Assembly: GCF_003352835.1 (NCBI RefSeq)
Contig: NZ_QLVD01000019.1
Location: 310,001 to 374,000, forward strand
Direction: 5' to 3'
Length of the DNA: 64,000 nucleotides
From: Ornithinimicrobium murale
GTDB lineage: Bacteria; Actinomycetota; Actinomycetes; Actinomycetales; Dermatophilaceae
Shown here: one piece after another, positions 48,001 to 55,788 of the stretch
How the letters are laid out: every line of letters starts with the position of its first letter
Position numbering within the stretch: position 1 is the stretch's first letter
The notes under the pieces: model-generated
The model's input: the letters and a program-made list of their open reading frames with translations, nothing else
Database searches by the model: none
What the model was told of the DNA's origin: nothing
Program-made: the position numbers and the translations under genes

Positions 48001-48179
48001 GCCGAACCATCCGTCGCGGGTACGACCGCACCACCGGAGCCGTTCACGACACCAAGTCACGCGCCGACTGGTCCTGCGGCAACCCGGCCTGCTGCGGCGG
48101 CAAGGAGGCACGCGCCCGTCGTCGAGCAGCTCGGGCGCGCGCCCGAGCTGCAGTGCGACGCCAGGAACTCCGGGACTGA
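47997..48179 (+). CDS. small basic protein, 60 aa
   Basis: WSCGNPACCGGKEARARRRA then ARARARAAVRRQEL: a Cys cluster followed by a strongly basic Arg/Ala helix, so probably nucleic-acid-binding. Overlaps the whiB stop (ATGA). Confidence 0.5.
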   Translation: MSRTIRRGYDRTTGAVHDTKSRADWSCGNPACCGGKEARARRRAARARARAAVRRQELRD

Positions 48180-48221
48180 GCTGGCCGCTATGTGGCAGGC
48201 CAATCCGGGGGAGTGATGCAC

Positions 48222-48241
48222 CACACAGTGCTGCCTGTGTG
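48222..48241 (+). terminator. short hairpin CACACAG/CTGTGTG
   Basis: 7-bp perfect arms with a 6-nt loop between the small basic gene and the NAD operon. Could be a weak terminator or an operator. Confidence 0.3.
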
Positions 48242-48261
48242 TCGAGCGGCCGCATCCGCGT

Positions 48262-48278
48262 TATAGTCATAGTGACTA
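48262..48278 (+). promoter_or_regulatory. palindromic operator overlapping a -10 box, likely NrtR site
   Basis: TAGTCA-TAG-TGACTA is a perfect dyad at 48264-48278, and it overlaps TATAGT (48262-48267), a good -10 hexamer. AGAGGAGG and ATG 48298 follow. The operon ends in an NrtR-type regulator gene, and such regulators repress NAD genes from palindromes placed like this. Confidence 0.6.
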
Positions 48279-48297
48279 AGAAAGAGGAGGGCCCCCG

Positions 48298-49596
48298 ATG
48301 AGCACCCCGGCACTGCATACAGACCAGTACGAGCTCACCATGCTGTCCAGCTTCGTCGAGACCGGCCTGGTCATCCAGGACGCCGCCTTTGAGCTGTTCG
48401 CCCGCAGGCTGCCCGCTGGCCGCCGGTTCGGCATGGTCGCCGGACTCGGGCGCTTCCTGGACTCCCTCGACGGCTTCCGGTTCGAGGACGCTCAGGTGAA
48501 CTGGCTGCTCTCCACCGGCAAGGTCACGCCGCTGTGCGCCGGGTACCTGCGCGACTGGACCTTCACCGGTGACATCGACGCCTACCCCGAAGGCAGCACC
48601 TACTGGCCGAACAGTCCCGTGCTCTCCGTGCGCGGCAAGCTCGGTGACGGCCTGGTGCTCGAGACCCTGGCTCTGTCGATGTTCAACCACGACAGTGCGA
48701 TTGCCAGCGCTGCCGCCCGCATGGTTCACGCCGCCGGACGCCGCCCCCTGATCGAGATGGGATCCCGGCGCGTCCACGAGGAAGGCGCTGTCGCGGCCGC
48801 CCGAGCCGCCTACATCGCCGGATTCGAGGCCACCTCCAACCTTGAGGCCGGCTTCCGTCACGACATCCCCGTCGTCGGCACCGCGGCCCACGCCTTCACC
48901 CTCGCGCACACCGACGAGCTGACCGCGTTCCGGGCCCAGCTGTCCACGCACGGCGTCACGACATCGCTGCTGGTCGACACCTACGACACCTCGACCGGCA
49001 TCCGCAACGCCGTCCGGGCCGCCAACGAGATCGGTGCCGACGGGCCTGGTGCTATCCGGCTGGACTCTGGCGACCTGCTCGAAGAAGCACACCGGGCACG
49101 CATCCTGCTCGACACCCTCGGCGCCACCCACACCAAGATCGTCGTGACCTCCGACCTGGACGAGTACGTCATCACCGACCTGGCCGGCGGACCCATCGAC
49201 AGCTACGGCGTCGGCACCCGCCTAGCCACCGGATCCGGTCACCCAACCGCCGGGATGGTCTACAAGCTGGTCGAGGTGAACGGCCGGCCGGTGGCGAAGA
49301 AGGCAGCCGGCAAGGGCGGCACCGGGGGAGCCAAGACCGCCTACCGGCTCGCTGACGGCACTGAGGGTTACAGCCTCGACGGGAGTGTCCCGGCAGGTGC
49401 TGCCACTGTTGCTGTGCCGGTAGTTCGCAGCGGCCAGGTGCTTGAACACGCCGACGTGCACAGCGCCCGAGCACACGCCGCACAGCAGTTGGTCAGCCTG
49501 CCACCGGCCGCGCTACAGGTCTCAGACGGGGCCGCTTACCGGACGTGCACACCTAAGACCACCCGCATCACCGAACAGATTGAGGTTGCATCGTGA
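48298..49596 (+). CDS. pncB: nicotinate phosphoribosyltransferase
   Basis: Joins nicotinate and PRPP to nicotinate mononucleotide (Preiss-Handler NAD salvage). Family motifs: LHTDQYELTML, LSMFNHDSAIASAAARM, MGSRRVHEEGAVAAARAAYI, PVVGTAAHAFTL, VDTYDTSTGIRNAVRAANE and AIRLDSGDL. 432 residues, full length. First gene of a four-gene operon with overlapping junctions and a palindromic operator at the promoter. Confidence 0.92.
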   Translation: MSTPALHTDQYELTMLSSFVETGLVIQDAAFELFARRLPAGRRFGMVAGLGRFLDSLDGFRFEDAQVNWLLSTGKVTPLCAGYLRDWTFTGDIDAYPEGSTYWPNSPVLSVRGKLGDGLVLETLALSMFNHDSAIASAAARMVHAAGRRPLIEMGSRRVHEEGAVAAARAAYIAGFEATSNLEAGFRHDIPVVGTAAHAFTLAHTDELTAFRAQLSTHGVTTSLLVDTYDTSTGIRNAVRAANEIGADGPGAIRLDSGDLLEEAHRARILLDTLGATHTKIVVTSDLDEYVITDLAGGPIDSYGVGTRLATGSGHPTAGMVYKLVEVNGRPVAKKAAGKGGTGGAKTAYRLADGTEGYSLDGSVPAGAATVAVPVVRSGQVLEHADVHSARAHAAQQLVSLPPAALQVSDGAAYRTCTPKTTRITEQIEVAS

Positions 49597-50189
49597 GACG
49601 CGCATTGATCGTCGTCGACCTGCAGAACGACTTCGCCGAAGGAGGTGCCCTCGGTGTGACCGGCGGCAAGGCAGTCGCCCTGGCCGTCAACGAACACGTG
49701 TCGGCGCACCCGTCCTGGTACGACCTGGTGGTCACCACCCGTGACTTCCACTCAGCCGAGGGCGACAACGGCGGCCACTTCGCGGAGCAGCCGGACTTCG
49801 TCGACACCTGGCCGGTCCACTGCGTGCAGAACACTCACGGGGCCAGGTTCATCCCCGAGTTCGACATCAGCCCGGCAGGCCTGCACATCATCAAGGGCAT
49901 GGGCCGGCCTGACTACTCCGGCTTCCAGGGGGTCAACGTCAACGACGAGGCCACCGACCTGGAGACCGCACTGGACGCCCGCGGCATCACCCACGTCGAC
50001 GTGGTGGGCCTGGCCGCAGACCACTGCGTGAAGGCCACCGCCCTGGGCGCAGCCGACCGGAACTACCGGACCCGGGTACTGGCCGACCTGAGCGCCGCGG
50101 TGACCCCAAGCACCTGGACCGAGATCGTGACCGAACTGACCGAGTCCGGCGTCGAGGTCCTCGGCTCTCCGGTGGGGGCGATCGTGTGA
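49593..50189 (+). CDS. pncA: nicotinamidase
   Basis: Cysteine hydrolase turning nicotinamide into nicotinate, the step before PncB. ALIVVDLQNDF (catalytic Asp9), TTRDFHS with metal-site residues, the cis-peptide region and GLAADHCVKATALGA with the nucleophile Cys. GTG 49593 overlaps the pncB stop. Together they recycle nicotinamide released by NAD-consuming enzymes such as ADP-ribosyltransferases. Confidence 0.92.
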   Translation: MRRALIVVDLQNDFAEGGALGVTGGKAVALAVNEHVSAHPSWYDLVVTTRDFHSAEGDNGGHFAEQPDFVDTWPVHCVQNTHGARFIPEFDISPAGLHIIKGMGRPDYSGFQGVNVNDEATDLETALDARGITHVDVVGLAADHCVKATALGAADRNYRTRVLADLSAAVTPSTWTEIVTELTESGVEVLGSPVGAIV

Positions 50190-51178
50190 GCGCCACCACG
50201 AGCCTGGCCCTGCCGACCTCCCGGACCAGCACGGAGCACTGGGACGGTGTGGTCCGCTACGACTCATCCGAGGGCAACGTCTCCAAGCATGTCTTCACCA
50301 CCGGGAACGCCGTGGCCGAGTCGGTGCTGTACCGCTACCCGACGTTCGCCGACCGGACCGTCATCTGCTGCTCGACCCAGTCCGGCTGCCCTGTCGGGTG
50401 CCGGTTCTGCGGGGCCGGTGACGCGTTCGTGCGCAACCTGACCACCGCGGAGATCGTCGACCAGCCGTTCCACCTGCTCGAAGACATCGTGGCCAGCGAG
50501 GTAGCTTCCGACTCCATCGGCTCGTTGCAGATCATGTTCATGTCGATGGGGGAGCCGCTGCTGAACCTCAAGGCGCTCACCCCGGCCATCCGCGAGCTGA
50601 ACGAGCGTTACCCGGGCGCCCGGCTGCTGGTGTCCACGTCCGGCCCGCGGGTCGACTACGAGCCGTTCCACCAGCTCAGCGAGCAGATCGACACGGTCGG
50701 GCTGCAGTTCAGCGTGCACGAGTCGACCGACGAGGCCCGCGACACCCTGGTCCCGTTCAAGGCGAAGCTGACCCTGGCGCAGATGGCTCAGACGGGTGAG
50801 CAGTGGGCCCAACTCATCGGACGCCGCCCGTTCTTCAACTACTGCGTGCACGACCGGAACGACACCGACGCTGACGTGGCCCGGCTGCGTGACCTGTTCG
50901 ACCCGGCCATCTGGGAAGCTACCCTGTCGGTCATCTGTGAGCGGGACGAGACGATGACCGTCGCCCACGCCCGCCAGCGGTCGCTCACCGAGGGCTTCAT
51001 GACCAAGATGCTGACCGCCGGCTACTCCACCAGGATGTTCGACCCAGCTGGGCAGGATGACGTCGGGGGTGGCTGCGGCCAGCTCCACTACGTCCAGAAG
51101 TGGTTCGATGACCACCCCAAGTTCGCCCGCCGCAGCGCCGGATCTGGGCTACCCATCGTGCACGCCCCGGAGGGATGA
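50186..51178 (+). CDS. RlmN/Cfr-like radical SAM protein
   Basis: VICCSTQSGCPVGCRFCGAG holds the CxxxCxxC cluster site, followed by RNLTTAEIVDQ, FMSMGEPLLN and VSTSGPR; the C-terminal GGGCGQL keeps the Cys that resolves the protein-RNA adduct in RlmN. RlmN/Cfr methylate 23S rRNA A2503 and some tRNAs. It is shorter than chromosomal RlmN at the N-terminus. Why it lies between pncA and nrtR is unclear. GTG 50186 overlaps the pncA stop. Confidence 0.8.
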   Translation: MSATTSLALPTSRTSTEHWDGVVRYDSSEGNVSKHVFTTGNAVAESVLYRYPTFADRTVICCSTQSGCPVGCRFCGAGDAFVRNLTTAEIVDQPFHLLEDIVASEVASDSIGSLQIMFMSMGEPLLNLKALTPAIRELNERYPGARLLVSTSGPRVDYEPFHQLSEQIDTVGLQFSVHESTDEARDTLVPFKAKLTLAQMAQTGEQWAQLIGRRPFFNYCVHDRNDTDADVARLRDLFDPAIWEATLSVICERDETMTVAHARQRSLTEGFMTKMLTAGYSTRMFDPAGQDDVGGGCGQLHYVQKWFDDHPKFARRSAGSGLPIVHAPEG

Positions 51179-51903
51179 TCCTCTTGACAGAAGAGACCTA
51201 CGACCCGTCCGCCTACCCGCCGTTCGCGGTGACCGTCGACTTGGCCATCTTCACCATCCGTGGCGGTGCCCTGTCTGTGCTGCTGGTCGAGCGCGGCGAG
51301 GACCCCTTCGCGGGGGCCTGGGCACTGCCGGGTGGCTTCGTCGAACCTGACGAGGACGCCGAGCAGGCCGCCTGGCGTGAACTGGCCGAGGAGACCGGGT
51401 TGACCGGCGAAGGCTTCCACTTAGAGCAGCTCGCCACCTACACCTCCCCGGACCGCGACCCGAGGATGCGTGTCGTCTCCGTGGCCCACGTCGCGTTCGC
51501 CCCGGACCTGGCCGACCCGAGAGCTGGCTCCGATGCCGCAGCGGCCCGGTGGTGGCGTGTCGACGAGCTGTCCAGCGACGACGGTCCGGCACTGGCGTTC
51601 GACCACGCCCAGATTCTCGAGGACGCCCTGGAGCGGGTCCGGTCAAAGCTGGAGTACACGACTCTGGCGGCCCAGTTCGTCCGCGAGCCGTTCACCCTGG
51701 CCGAGCTGAGGGCTGTCTACACCGCGGTGTGGGGCATGGCGCCCGACCTGGGCAACTTCCGGCGCAAGGTGTTGGCCACCGATGGGTTCGTCATCCCCGC
51801 CGGGCGCGACACCAGTGGCGGCAACCCGGGCCCGAAGCCGCTGCTGTTCACCCGAGGTCCTGCGACGGCCATTCAGCCGGCGATGCTGCGACCGGGGACC
51901 TGA
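51175..51903 (+). CDS. nrtR: NrtR-type Nudix-related transcriptional regulator
   Basis: An N-terminal Nudix domain with an intact box (GGFVEPDEDAEQAAWREL then AEETGL) joined to a C-terminal winged helix (PFTLAELRAVYTAVWGMAPD, FRRKVLATDGFVIPAG). This architecture is NrtR, a repressor of NAD biosynthesis genes that responds to ADP-ribose or NAD-related ligands. It ends the pncB operon, so the operon is probably autoregulated through the palindrome at 48264. A catalytic ADP-ribose pyrophosphatase role is possible because the Nudix box is complete. Confidence 0.88.
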   Translation: MILLTEETYDPSAYPPFAVTVDLAIFTIRGGALSVLLVERGEDPFAGAWALPGGFVEPDEDAEQAAWRELAEETGLTGEGFHLEQLATYTSPDRDPRMRVVSVAHVAFAPDLADPRAGSDAAAARWWRVDELSSDDGPALAFDHAQILEDALERVRSKLEYTTLAAQFVREPFTLAELRAVYTAVWGMAPDLGNFRRKVLATDGFVIPAGRDTSGGNPGPKPLLFTRGPATAIQPAMLRPGT

Positions 51904-51905
51904 TC

Positions 51906-51922
51906 CGCCACACCACCAGGGC
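51906..51922 (+). promoter_or_regulatory. class I box before the lipoprotein gene at 51923
   Basis: CGCCACACCA then CCAGGGC then ATG. Confidence 0.7.
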
Positions 51923-52234
51923 ATGAGACGTTCGATCGCTGTCTTGGCCGTCGCCTGCGTGTTGCTCCTCGGCGGTTGTGCTGACGGGGTGGAGGAGCTG
52001 TACAAGAGCGATACCAGCCCGTCTGCGACCGAGAAGCCGGTCGACGACGAGTCGGACGACCAGGTTGTCGTCGAGCTGTCCAAGAGCCACATCAACGGCA
52101 CAGACATGGATGTCTGGGCACGAAAGCTCCCGGACGGCCGCTGGGTCACCTGTATCGTTCTCGGGTCGGGTGACTATGGCTCGGGCATCGACTGTGACTG
52201 GGAGGGCGCAAGCACTCAGTGCCCCGCACAGTAG
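51923..52234 (+). CDS. small lipoprotein, 103 aa
   Basis: Signal peptide with lipobox (VACVLLLGGC), acidic linker (SATEKPVDDESDDQ) and a compact domain KLPDGRWVTCIVLGSGDYGS with Cys residues that could form a disulfide. Extracytoplasmic, membrane-tethered. Ends CPAQ because of the class II box behind it. Confidence 0.7.
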   Translation: MRRSIAVLAVACVLLLGGCADGVEELYKSDTSPSATEKPVDDESDDQVVVELSKSHINGTDMDVWARKLPDGRWVTCIVLGSGDYGSGIDCDWEGASTQCPAQ

Positions 52235-52241
52235 GCAGGGC
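52225..52241 (+). promoter_or_regulatory. class II box before the gene at 52242
   Basis: CGCACAGTAG then GCAGGGC then ATG; TAG is the upstream stop. Confidence 0.65.
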
Positions 52242-52748
52242 ATGGACGTCCCGCACACGGCCGAGCAGACCCTGTTCTCCTCGCGCACCCACGCCAAGAT
52301 CCTGGTTCCAGCGCTGTTCATCCAGGGCCTCCTGCTAGGAGTCCACTTGGTCCTGCCGACGCTCTGGCCGGACGACACGGGCATCGGACCAGTCGACGAC
52401 TACGGACACCTGGTGGTGCGCGCACTGGTCGTCCTGCTCGAGCTCACCTACGTGGTTATTCCGGCGCTGCGCTGGTGGCATTCGGTGTTCAGCGTCACCA
52501 CCAACCGGGTCAGCATGTCCTGGGGTGTCTTCACCAAGCACTCCCGCGAGTTGGCGACCAGCCGCATCACCCAGGTCAACGTCGAACGGGGACTGCTGGA
52601 CCGGCTCTTCGGGTGCGGCACCATCGTGCTGCGTGACGCCGGGAGCATCGAGCCGGTGCGACTGGCTGACGTCCCGCACGTCCACCAGGTCCGCCAGCTC
52701 ATCGACGATCTGCGCTTCGAGGCCCCGTCGAACCTGGTTCTGCGATGA
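52242..52748 (+). CDS. PH-domain (bPH2, YdbS-like) membrane protein, 168 aa
   Basis: Two transmembrane helices (ILVPALFIQGLLLGVHLVL; VRALVVLLELTYVVIPAL) then a bacterial PH domain: NRVSMSWGVFTKHSRELATS, ITQVNVERGLLDRLFGCGTI, VRLADVPHVHQVRQLI. Function of the YdbS type is not firmly known. Class II box sets the ATG; the stop overlaps the next tagged gene (ATGA). Confidence 0.7.
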   Translation: MDVPHTAEQTLFSSRTHAKILVPALFIQGLLLGVHLVLPTLWPDDTGIGPVDDYGHLVVRALVVLLELTYVVIPALRWWHSVFSVTTNRVSMSWGVFTKHSRELATSRITQVNVERGLLDRLFGCGTIVLRDAGSIEPVRLADVPHVHQVRQLIDDLRFEAPSNLVLR

Positions 52749-53239
52749 GCACCGTGTTCGACGAGGGCCAGCACCCGCGCGGTGAATCTGGGCAGTTCGC
52801 TACCAAGCCTGCTGCCGAGTCCGAGACCGATCTGGACGCCGTTTCGAACATCCGGTTCGCCTACATCCAGGCCGAAACCTACGAGAGCCGGGTCGGTGCC
52901 GCCAAGGAACAGATCGAGGCACTGAGCACCCAGGTCGACCAGGACTCCGCTCGCCAACTCGGGTGCTTCCTCCAGGCACTGCACCCCGACGCCACCCACG
53001 CCCGCCTGGAGTGGGACGAATACCGCTGGCACCTGGACGCCGCGCTGAACGATGACGGTAACGAACTGGACATCGACCGGGGCTCCGAAGACTGGTACGA
53101 CTGCGAGGACGGCATCGACTGTGCCGTCAGTCAGATGTCCCGCAACATCGCCGCCCGCCCGGCCATCCTGATGAACCCAGGCGACGGCGAGATCAGGAAC
53201 GGCGCCGAGGCGGTCGTCGATGTCCGCCCCGCACAGTAG
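52745..53239 (+). CDS. tagged hypothetical protein, 164 aa
   Basis: Tag in residues 6-30 (DEGQHPRGESGQFATKPAAE). The body is helical and acidic: AETYESRVGAAKEQIEALST, LEWDEYRWHLDAALNDDGNE, then DWYDCEDGIDCAVSQMSRNI. This resembles the body of the tagged protein at 34325. Ends RPAQ through the class II box of the next gene. Confidence 0.6.
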   Translation: MSTVFDEGQHPRGESGQFATKPAAESETDLDAVSNIRFAYIQAETYESRVGAAKEQIEALSTQVDQDSARQLGCFLQALHPDATHARLEWDEYRWHLDAALNDDGNELDIDRGSEDWYDCEDGIDCAVSQMSRNIAARPAILMNPGDGEIRNGAEAVVDVRPAQ

Positions 53240-53246
53240 GCCAGGT
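53230..53246 (+). promoter_or_regulatory. class II box before the tagged gene at 53247
   Basis: CGCACAGTAG then GCCAGGT then ATG; identical to the copy at 21849. Confidence 0.65.
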
Positions 53247-54170
53247 ATGAGCACACCGAGCTATGACGAGTCCAAGCACCCGCGCGGTGACGGTGGACGT
53301 TTCGCCACTAAGCCAGCCACGGAGTCTGACACCGCCCTGGGAGACCCGCCGCAGGAGCTGTCCGAGCTCGGCCTGACACCGGGGCAGACCCTGACCCTGG
53401 ACGATTACGACACCGGCTCGCAGGTCTTCGAACAGGTGGAGATCGCCGCATCGCACGCTGGCGACTACACAGTCAAGGGCAGGGTCTATGTCGACCTCAC
53501 AGCAGGCCTTGACTCACCCGGTGACGCGGATCAGCAGAAGGCGTGGCTGGATGAGCGTCGGCACGTCATCGAGGCGTCCCTGCACGACCGCTACGGTGCG
53601 CTACTGGAAAACACCGAGGACGGTCAGAACCTGGTGTTCACATCCAGGGTGCCTGCCGATGCGTCCACGGACGACGTGATCGCCGAGCTGGAGAACAGCA
53701 CGCGATCCCTGGCCGCACACGAGGACTTGCACGGGCAGACGGCCGGTCAGGACTACGCCGCATCAGCGCTCTGGTCCAACCTGCGGCGGGACCTGGACGA
53801 CCACGCCCAGGACGCCAACGAGGCCACTGCCGCCTACGAGCAGTCCTTGGAGCTCATGGAGACTGACGGGGATGCCGGAACGGTGCGGATGACCTCGGCC
53901 TCCCGCGAGCAGGCCCGCCGTGACGTCTCCCGCTTCCTGACCGACAGCCGTCACATGATCGAAGCGGCCAAGGCACACCAGGAAGGGACCTACGACAACG
54001 CGGCGATCGGTCGGGACCTGGCGCACGCGCGGTCCGGGATGGCCGCAGGGTTCGACAACGGCGCCCTGGGTATGGCGGGGCCGGACCTGCAGAAGGCCGC
54101 CGAGGAGCTGCCGCCGATGCACACCTGGGTCGATAAGAACAACGACCTGCACGTCGAGTTCGAGGACTAG
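53247..54170 (+). CDS. tagged hypothetical protein, 307 aa
   Basis: Tag in residues 7-30 (DESKHPRGDGGRFATKPATE). The body is mostly helical and acidic, with a central ELENSTRSLAAHEDLHGQTA stretch, long coiled-coil-like helices and a C-terminal GPDLQKAAEELPPMHTWVDK. No catalytic motif seen. Function unknown. Confidence 0.6.
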   Translation: MSTPSYDESKHPRGDGGRFATKPATESDTALGDPPQELSELGLTPGQTLTLDDYDTGSQVFEQVEIAASHAGDYTVKGRVYVDLTAGLDSPGDADQQKAWLDERRHVIEASLHDRYGALLENTEDGQNLVFTSRVPADASTDDVIAELENSTRSLAAHEDLHGQTAGQDYAASALWSNLRRDLDDHAQDANEATAAYEQSLELMETDGDAGTVRMTSASREQARRDVSRFLTDSRHMIEAAKAHQEGTYDNAAIGRDLAHARSGMAAGFDNGALGMAGPDLQKAAEELPPMHTWVDKNNDLHVEFED

Positions 54171-54564
54171 CCGTGAGTCGGTCCCAAGTCCGTTCAAACT
54201 GATTGTCACGGCGACTTCCGGTCAGCGTTCCTGGTCTGGGCCAGCGATAGTGGCGGGGAGCTACCGACGAGGATCTCTTCTGCGCCGAGGTCGTGAGCGC
54301 GCCCGGACGGGAACTCGCCGAGAGAGCACGGGCCTTGCCGCCCCGATGAAGTCCATCAGTTTCGAAGCCATCTACCCAGTGTCGGACCACGCCTCGGCCG
54401 CACCGACCAGAGCCAGGAACGGCCCAGGGTGCGATGTACTGTGCTGCCTCGAGCGAGACGGTCACAGTGTCGCCCTCGAGGCTCCGTGTGCCGGGCCGGA
54501 CTTTGTCAGGACCGCCTGCAAGACTGCGGCTCATTCAGGAAGCAGCTCAGGGGAGGGCAGCGTA
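54171..54564. other. 394-nt intergenic stretch
   Basis: The frame of the downstream ART-GNAT gene is open through most of it (from 54250), so a longer N-terminus cannot be excluded, but composition is less gene-like and no start signal is seen there. No class I-III box and no hairpin of note. Confidence 0.35.
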
Positions 54565-55788
54565 ATGGGTAAGAAGGCATCCGCGACCAGGGCCAGCCGG
54601 CGTCAGGCAGCACAGACGCAGCACCGGACAGATCGCGCGGCCTACGTCCATCGTCGGCCAGCGACGGAGCCCGACGAGACGTACTGGCACGGCGGCTGGC
54701 CGGGTCTCGGGCCGGGAACTGTTCTCGTTGGTGCTGCGGAGGCGTCGCAGCACGGCATCGACCTGTCTCGCTACAAGGCCGGACGCCTTGAGTCTGACCC
54801 ATTCCTGACCAGCCCGCACCGGGTGTACTTCAGTTCGAACCGGGACTTCGCCAAGGCGTTCGCTTCCCGTCTGACGATCCGCGACACAACTACCGGGATC
54901 GCGTTCCAGCGCGGCGCACTGTACCGAGTCGAGCCACTCGGAGACGTCGAAGTCGACCCGGACTTCAGGGACCACAGGATCTCCTGGTGCGCGCCTCGAG
55001 CACGCATAATCGCAGTCGAGGACCCGAACGTCATGGTGGACACCTATACCGCCACCGAGTGGCTCGGTCCCTATATGTCGTGGAGCGATAGGTCACCGGT
55101 GTACTCCACGACCGGTGAGTATCTGCTGAGCCCAGACCAGATCCACTCTGGACAGGTGGTTGCCCGGCAGGTTGCCCGTCTGCCGTGGACCCCGTTGGAC
55201 CACATCGATGCAGCCCTGAACCATCGTCCCTCAGGCTCCAGACCCATGGCAGCGAATCACCCGGACATCGCCATGCAAGCTGCCGAGGCGGTCGCCGTGA
55301 CCCAACGACACTTCGACAGCGCAGGGCGGCTCACGCAGCAAGGTGTCGAGTTTTCCAACGACTACCTTCCTGTACGTGACCAGGTCAACGCGCTGATCGA
55401 GCCAGTTGAGTTGAGCATGGACGAGTCCCGCGGGGTCGTCGTGGCCTCACACCCGCAGGACGGCGTGATCGGGGCATGTGTCGTCACGGCATCGCAGATG
55501 CACGAACAGCTCGTGATGTTCATCGACCGGGTCGGCGTTGCGCCGACCTGGCGACACCAGGGTCTCGGCTCCGTCATGCTCAGCATGGCGCAGCAGCTCC
55601 TGCCGAACACTGTCGACTTCGCGGCCGGACACTGTCCCCGCGAGATCGCGCCGTTCTTCGTGCAGTTGGGGTACACCTTATTGAATCCAGGCGTGCCGCT
55701 GATCCTGCCGGTCGATAAGGACGGCGAGGACAACCCGGCCCTCCAGGTCGCCGACGACTGCTGGTTCTACCGTCAAGGGCGGATCTGA
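54565..55788 (+). CDS. ADP-ribosyltransferase-GNAT acetyltransferase fusion
   Basis: ATG 54565 has GGGAGGG upstream. After a basic N-terminus (GKKASATRASRRQAAQTQHR), residues 38-160 resemble an Arr-like ART: YWHGGWPGLGPGTVLVGAAE with its His, RVYFSSNRDFAKAFASRL, GALYRVEPLGDVEVDPD and SWCAPRARIIAVEDP. From about 270 a GNAT domain follows (MFIDRVGVAPTWRHQGLGSV with the acetyl-CoA loop, FVQLGYTLLNPG). Two group-transfer activities in one chain is unusual. The acceptors are unknown. Confidence 0.7.
   Translation: MGKKASATRASRRQAAQTQHRTDRAAYVHRRPATEPDETYWHGGWPGLGPGTVLVGAAEASQHGIDLSRYKAGRLESDPFLTSPHRVYFSSNRDFAKAFASRLTIRDTTTGIAFQRGALYRVEPLGDVEVDPDFRDHRISWCAPRARIIAVEDPNVMVDTYTATEWLGPYMSWSDRSPVYSTTGEYLLSPDQIHSGQVVARQVARLPWTPLDHIDAALNHRPSGSRPMAANHPDIAMQAAEAVAVTQRHFDSAGRLTQQGVEFSNDYLPVRDQVNALIEPVELSMDESRGVVVASHPQDGVIGACVVTASQMHEQLVMFIDRVGVAPTWRHQGLGSVMLSMAQQLLPNTVDFAAGHCPREIAPFFVQLGYTLLNPGVPLILPVDKDGEDNPALQVADDCWFYRQGRI

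Noticed and set aside
47749..49131. Minus-strand open frame of 460 codons
   Set aside because: Antisense to pncB and whiB; composition of a shadow frame.
7980..51922. Class I box as an unusual ribosome-binding site
   Set aside because: Five copies lack a start codon at the fixed distance, and genes downstream then use normal Shine-Dalgarno sequences, which fits a promoter better. Not fully excluded without 5'-end data.
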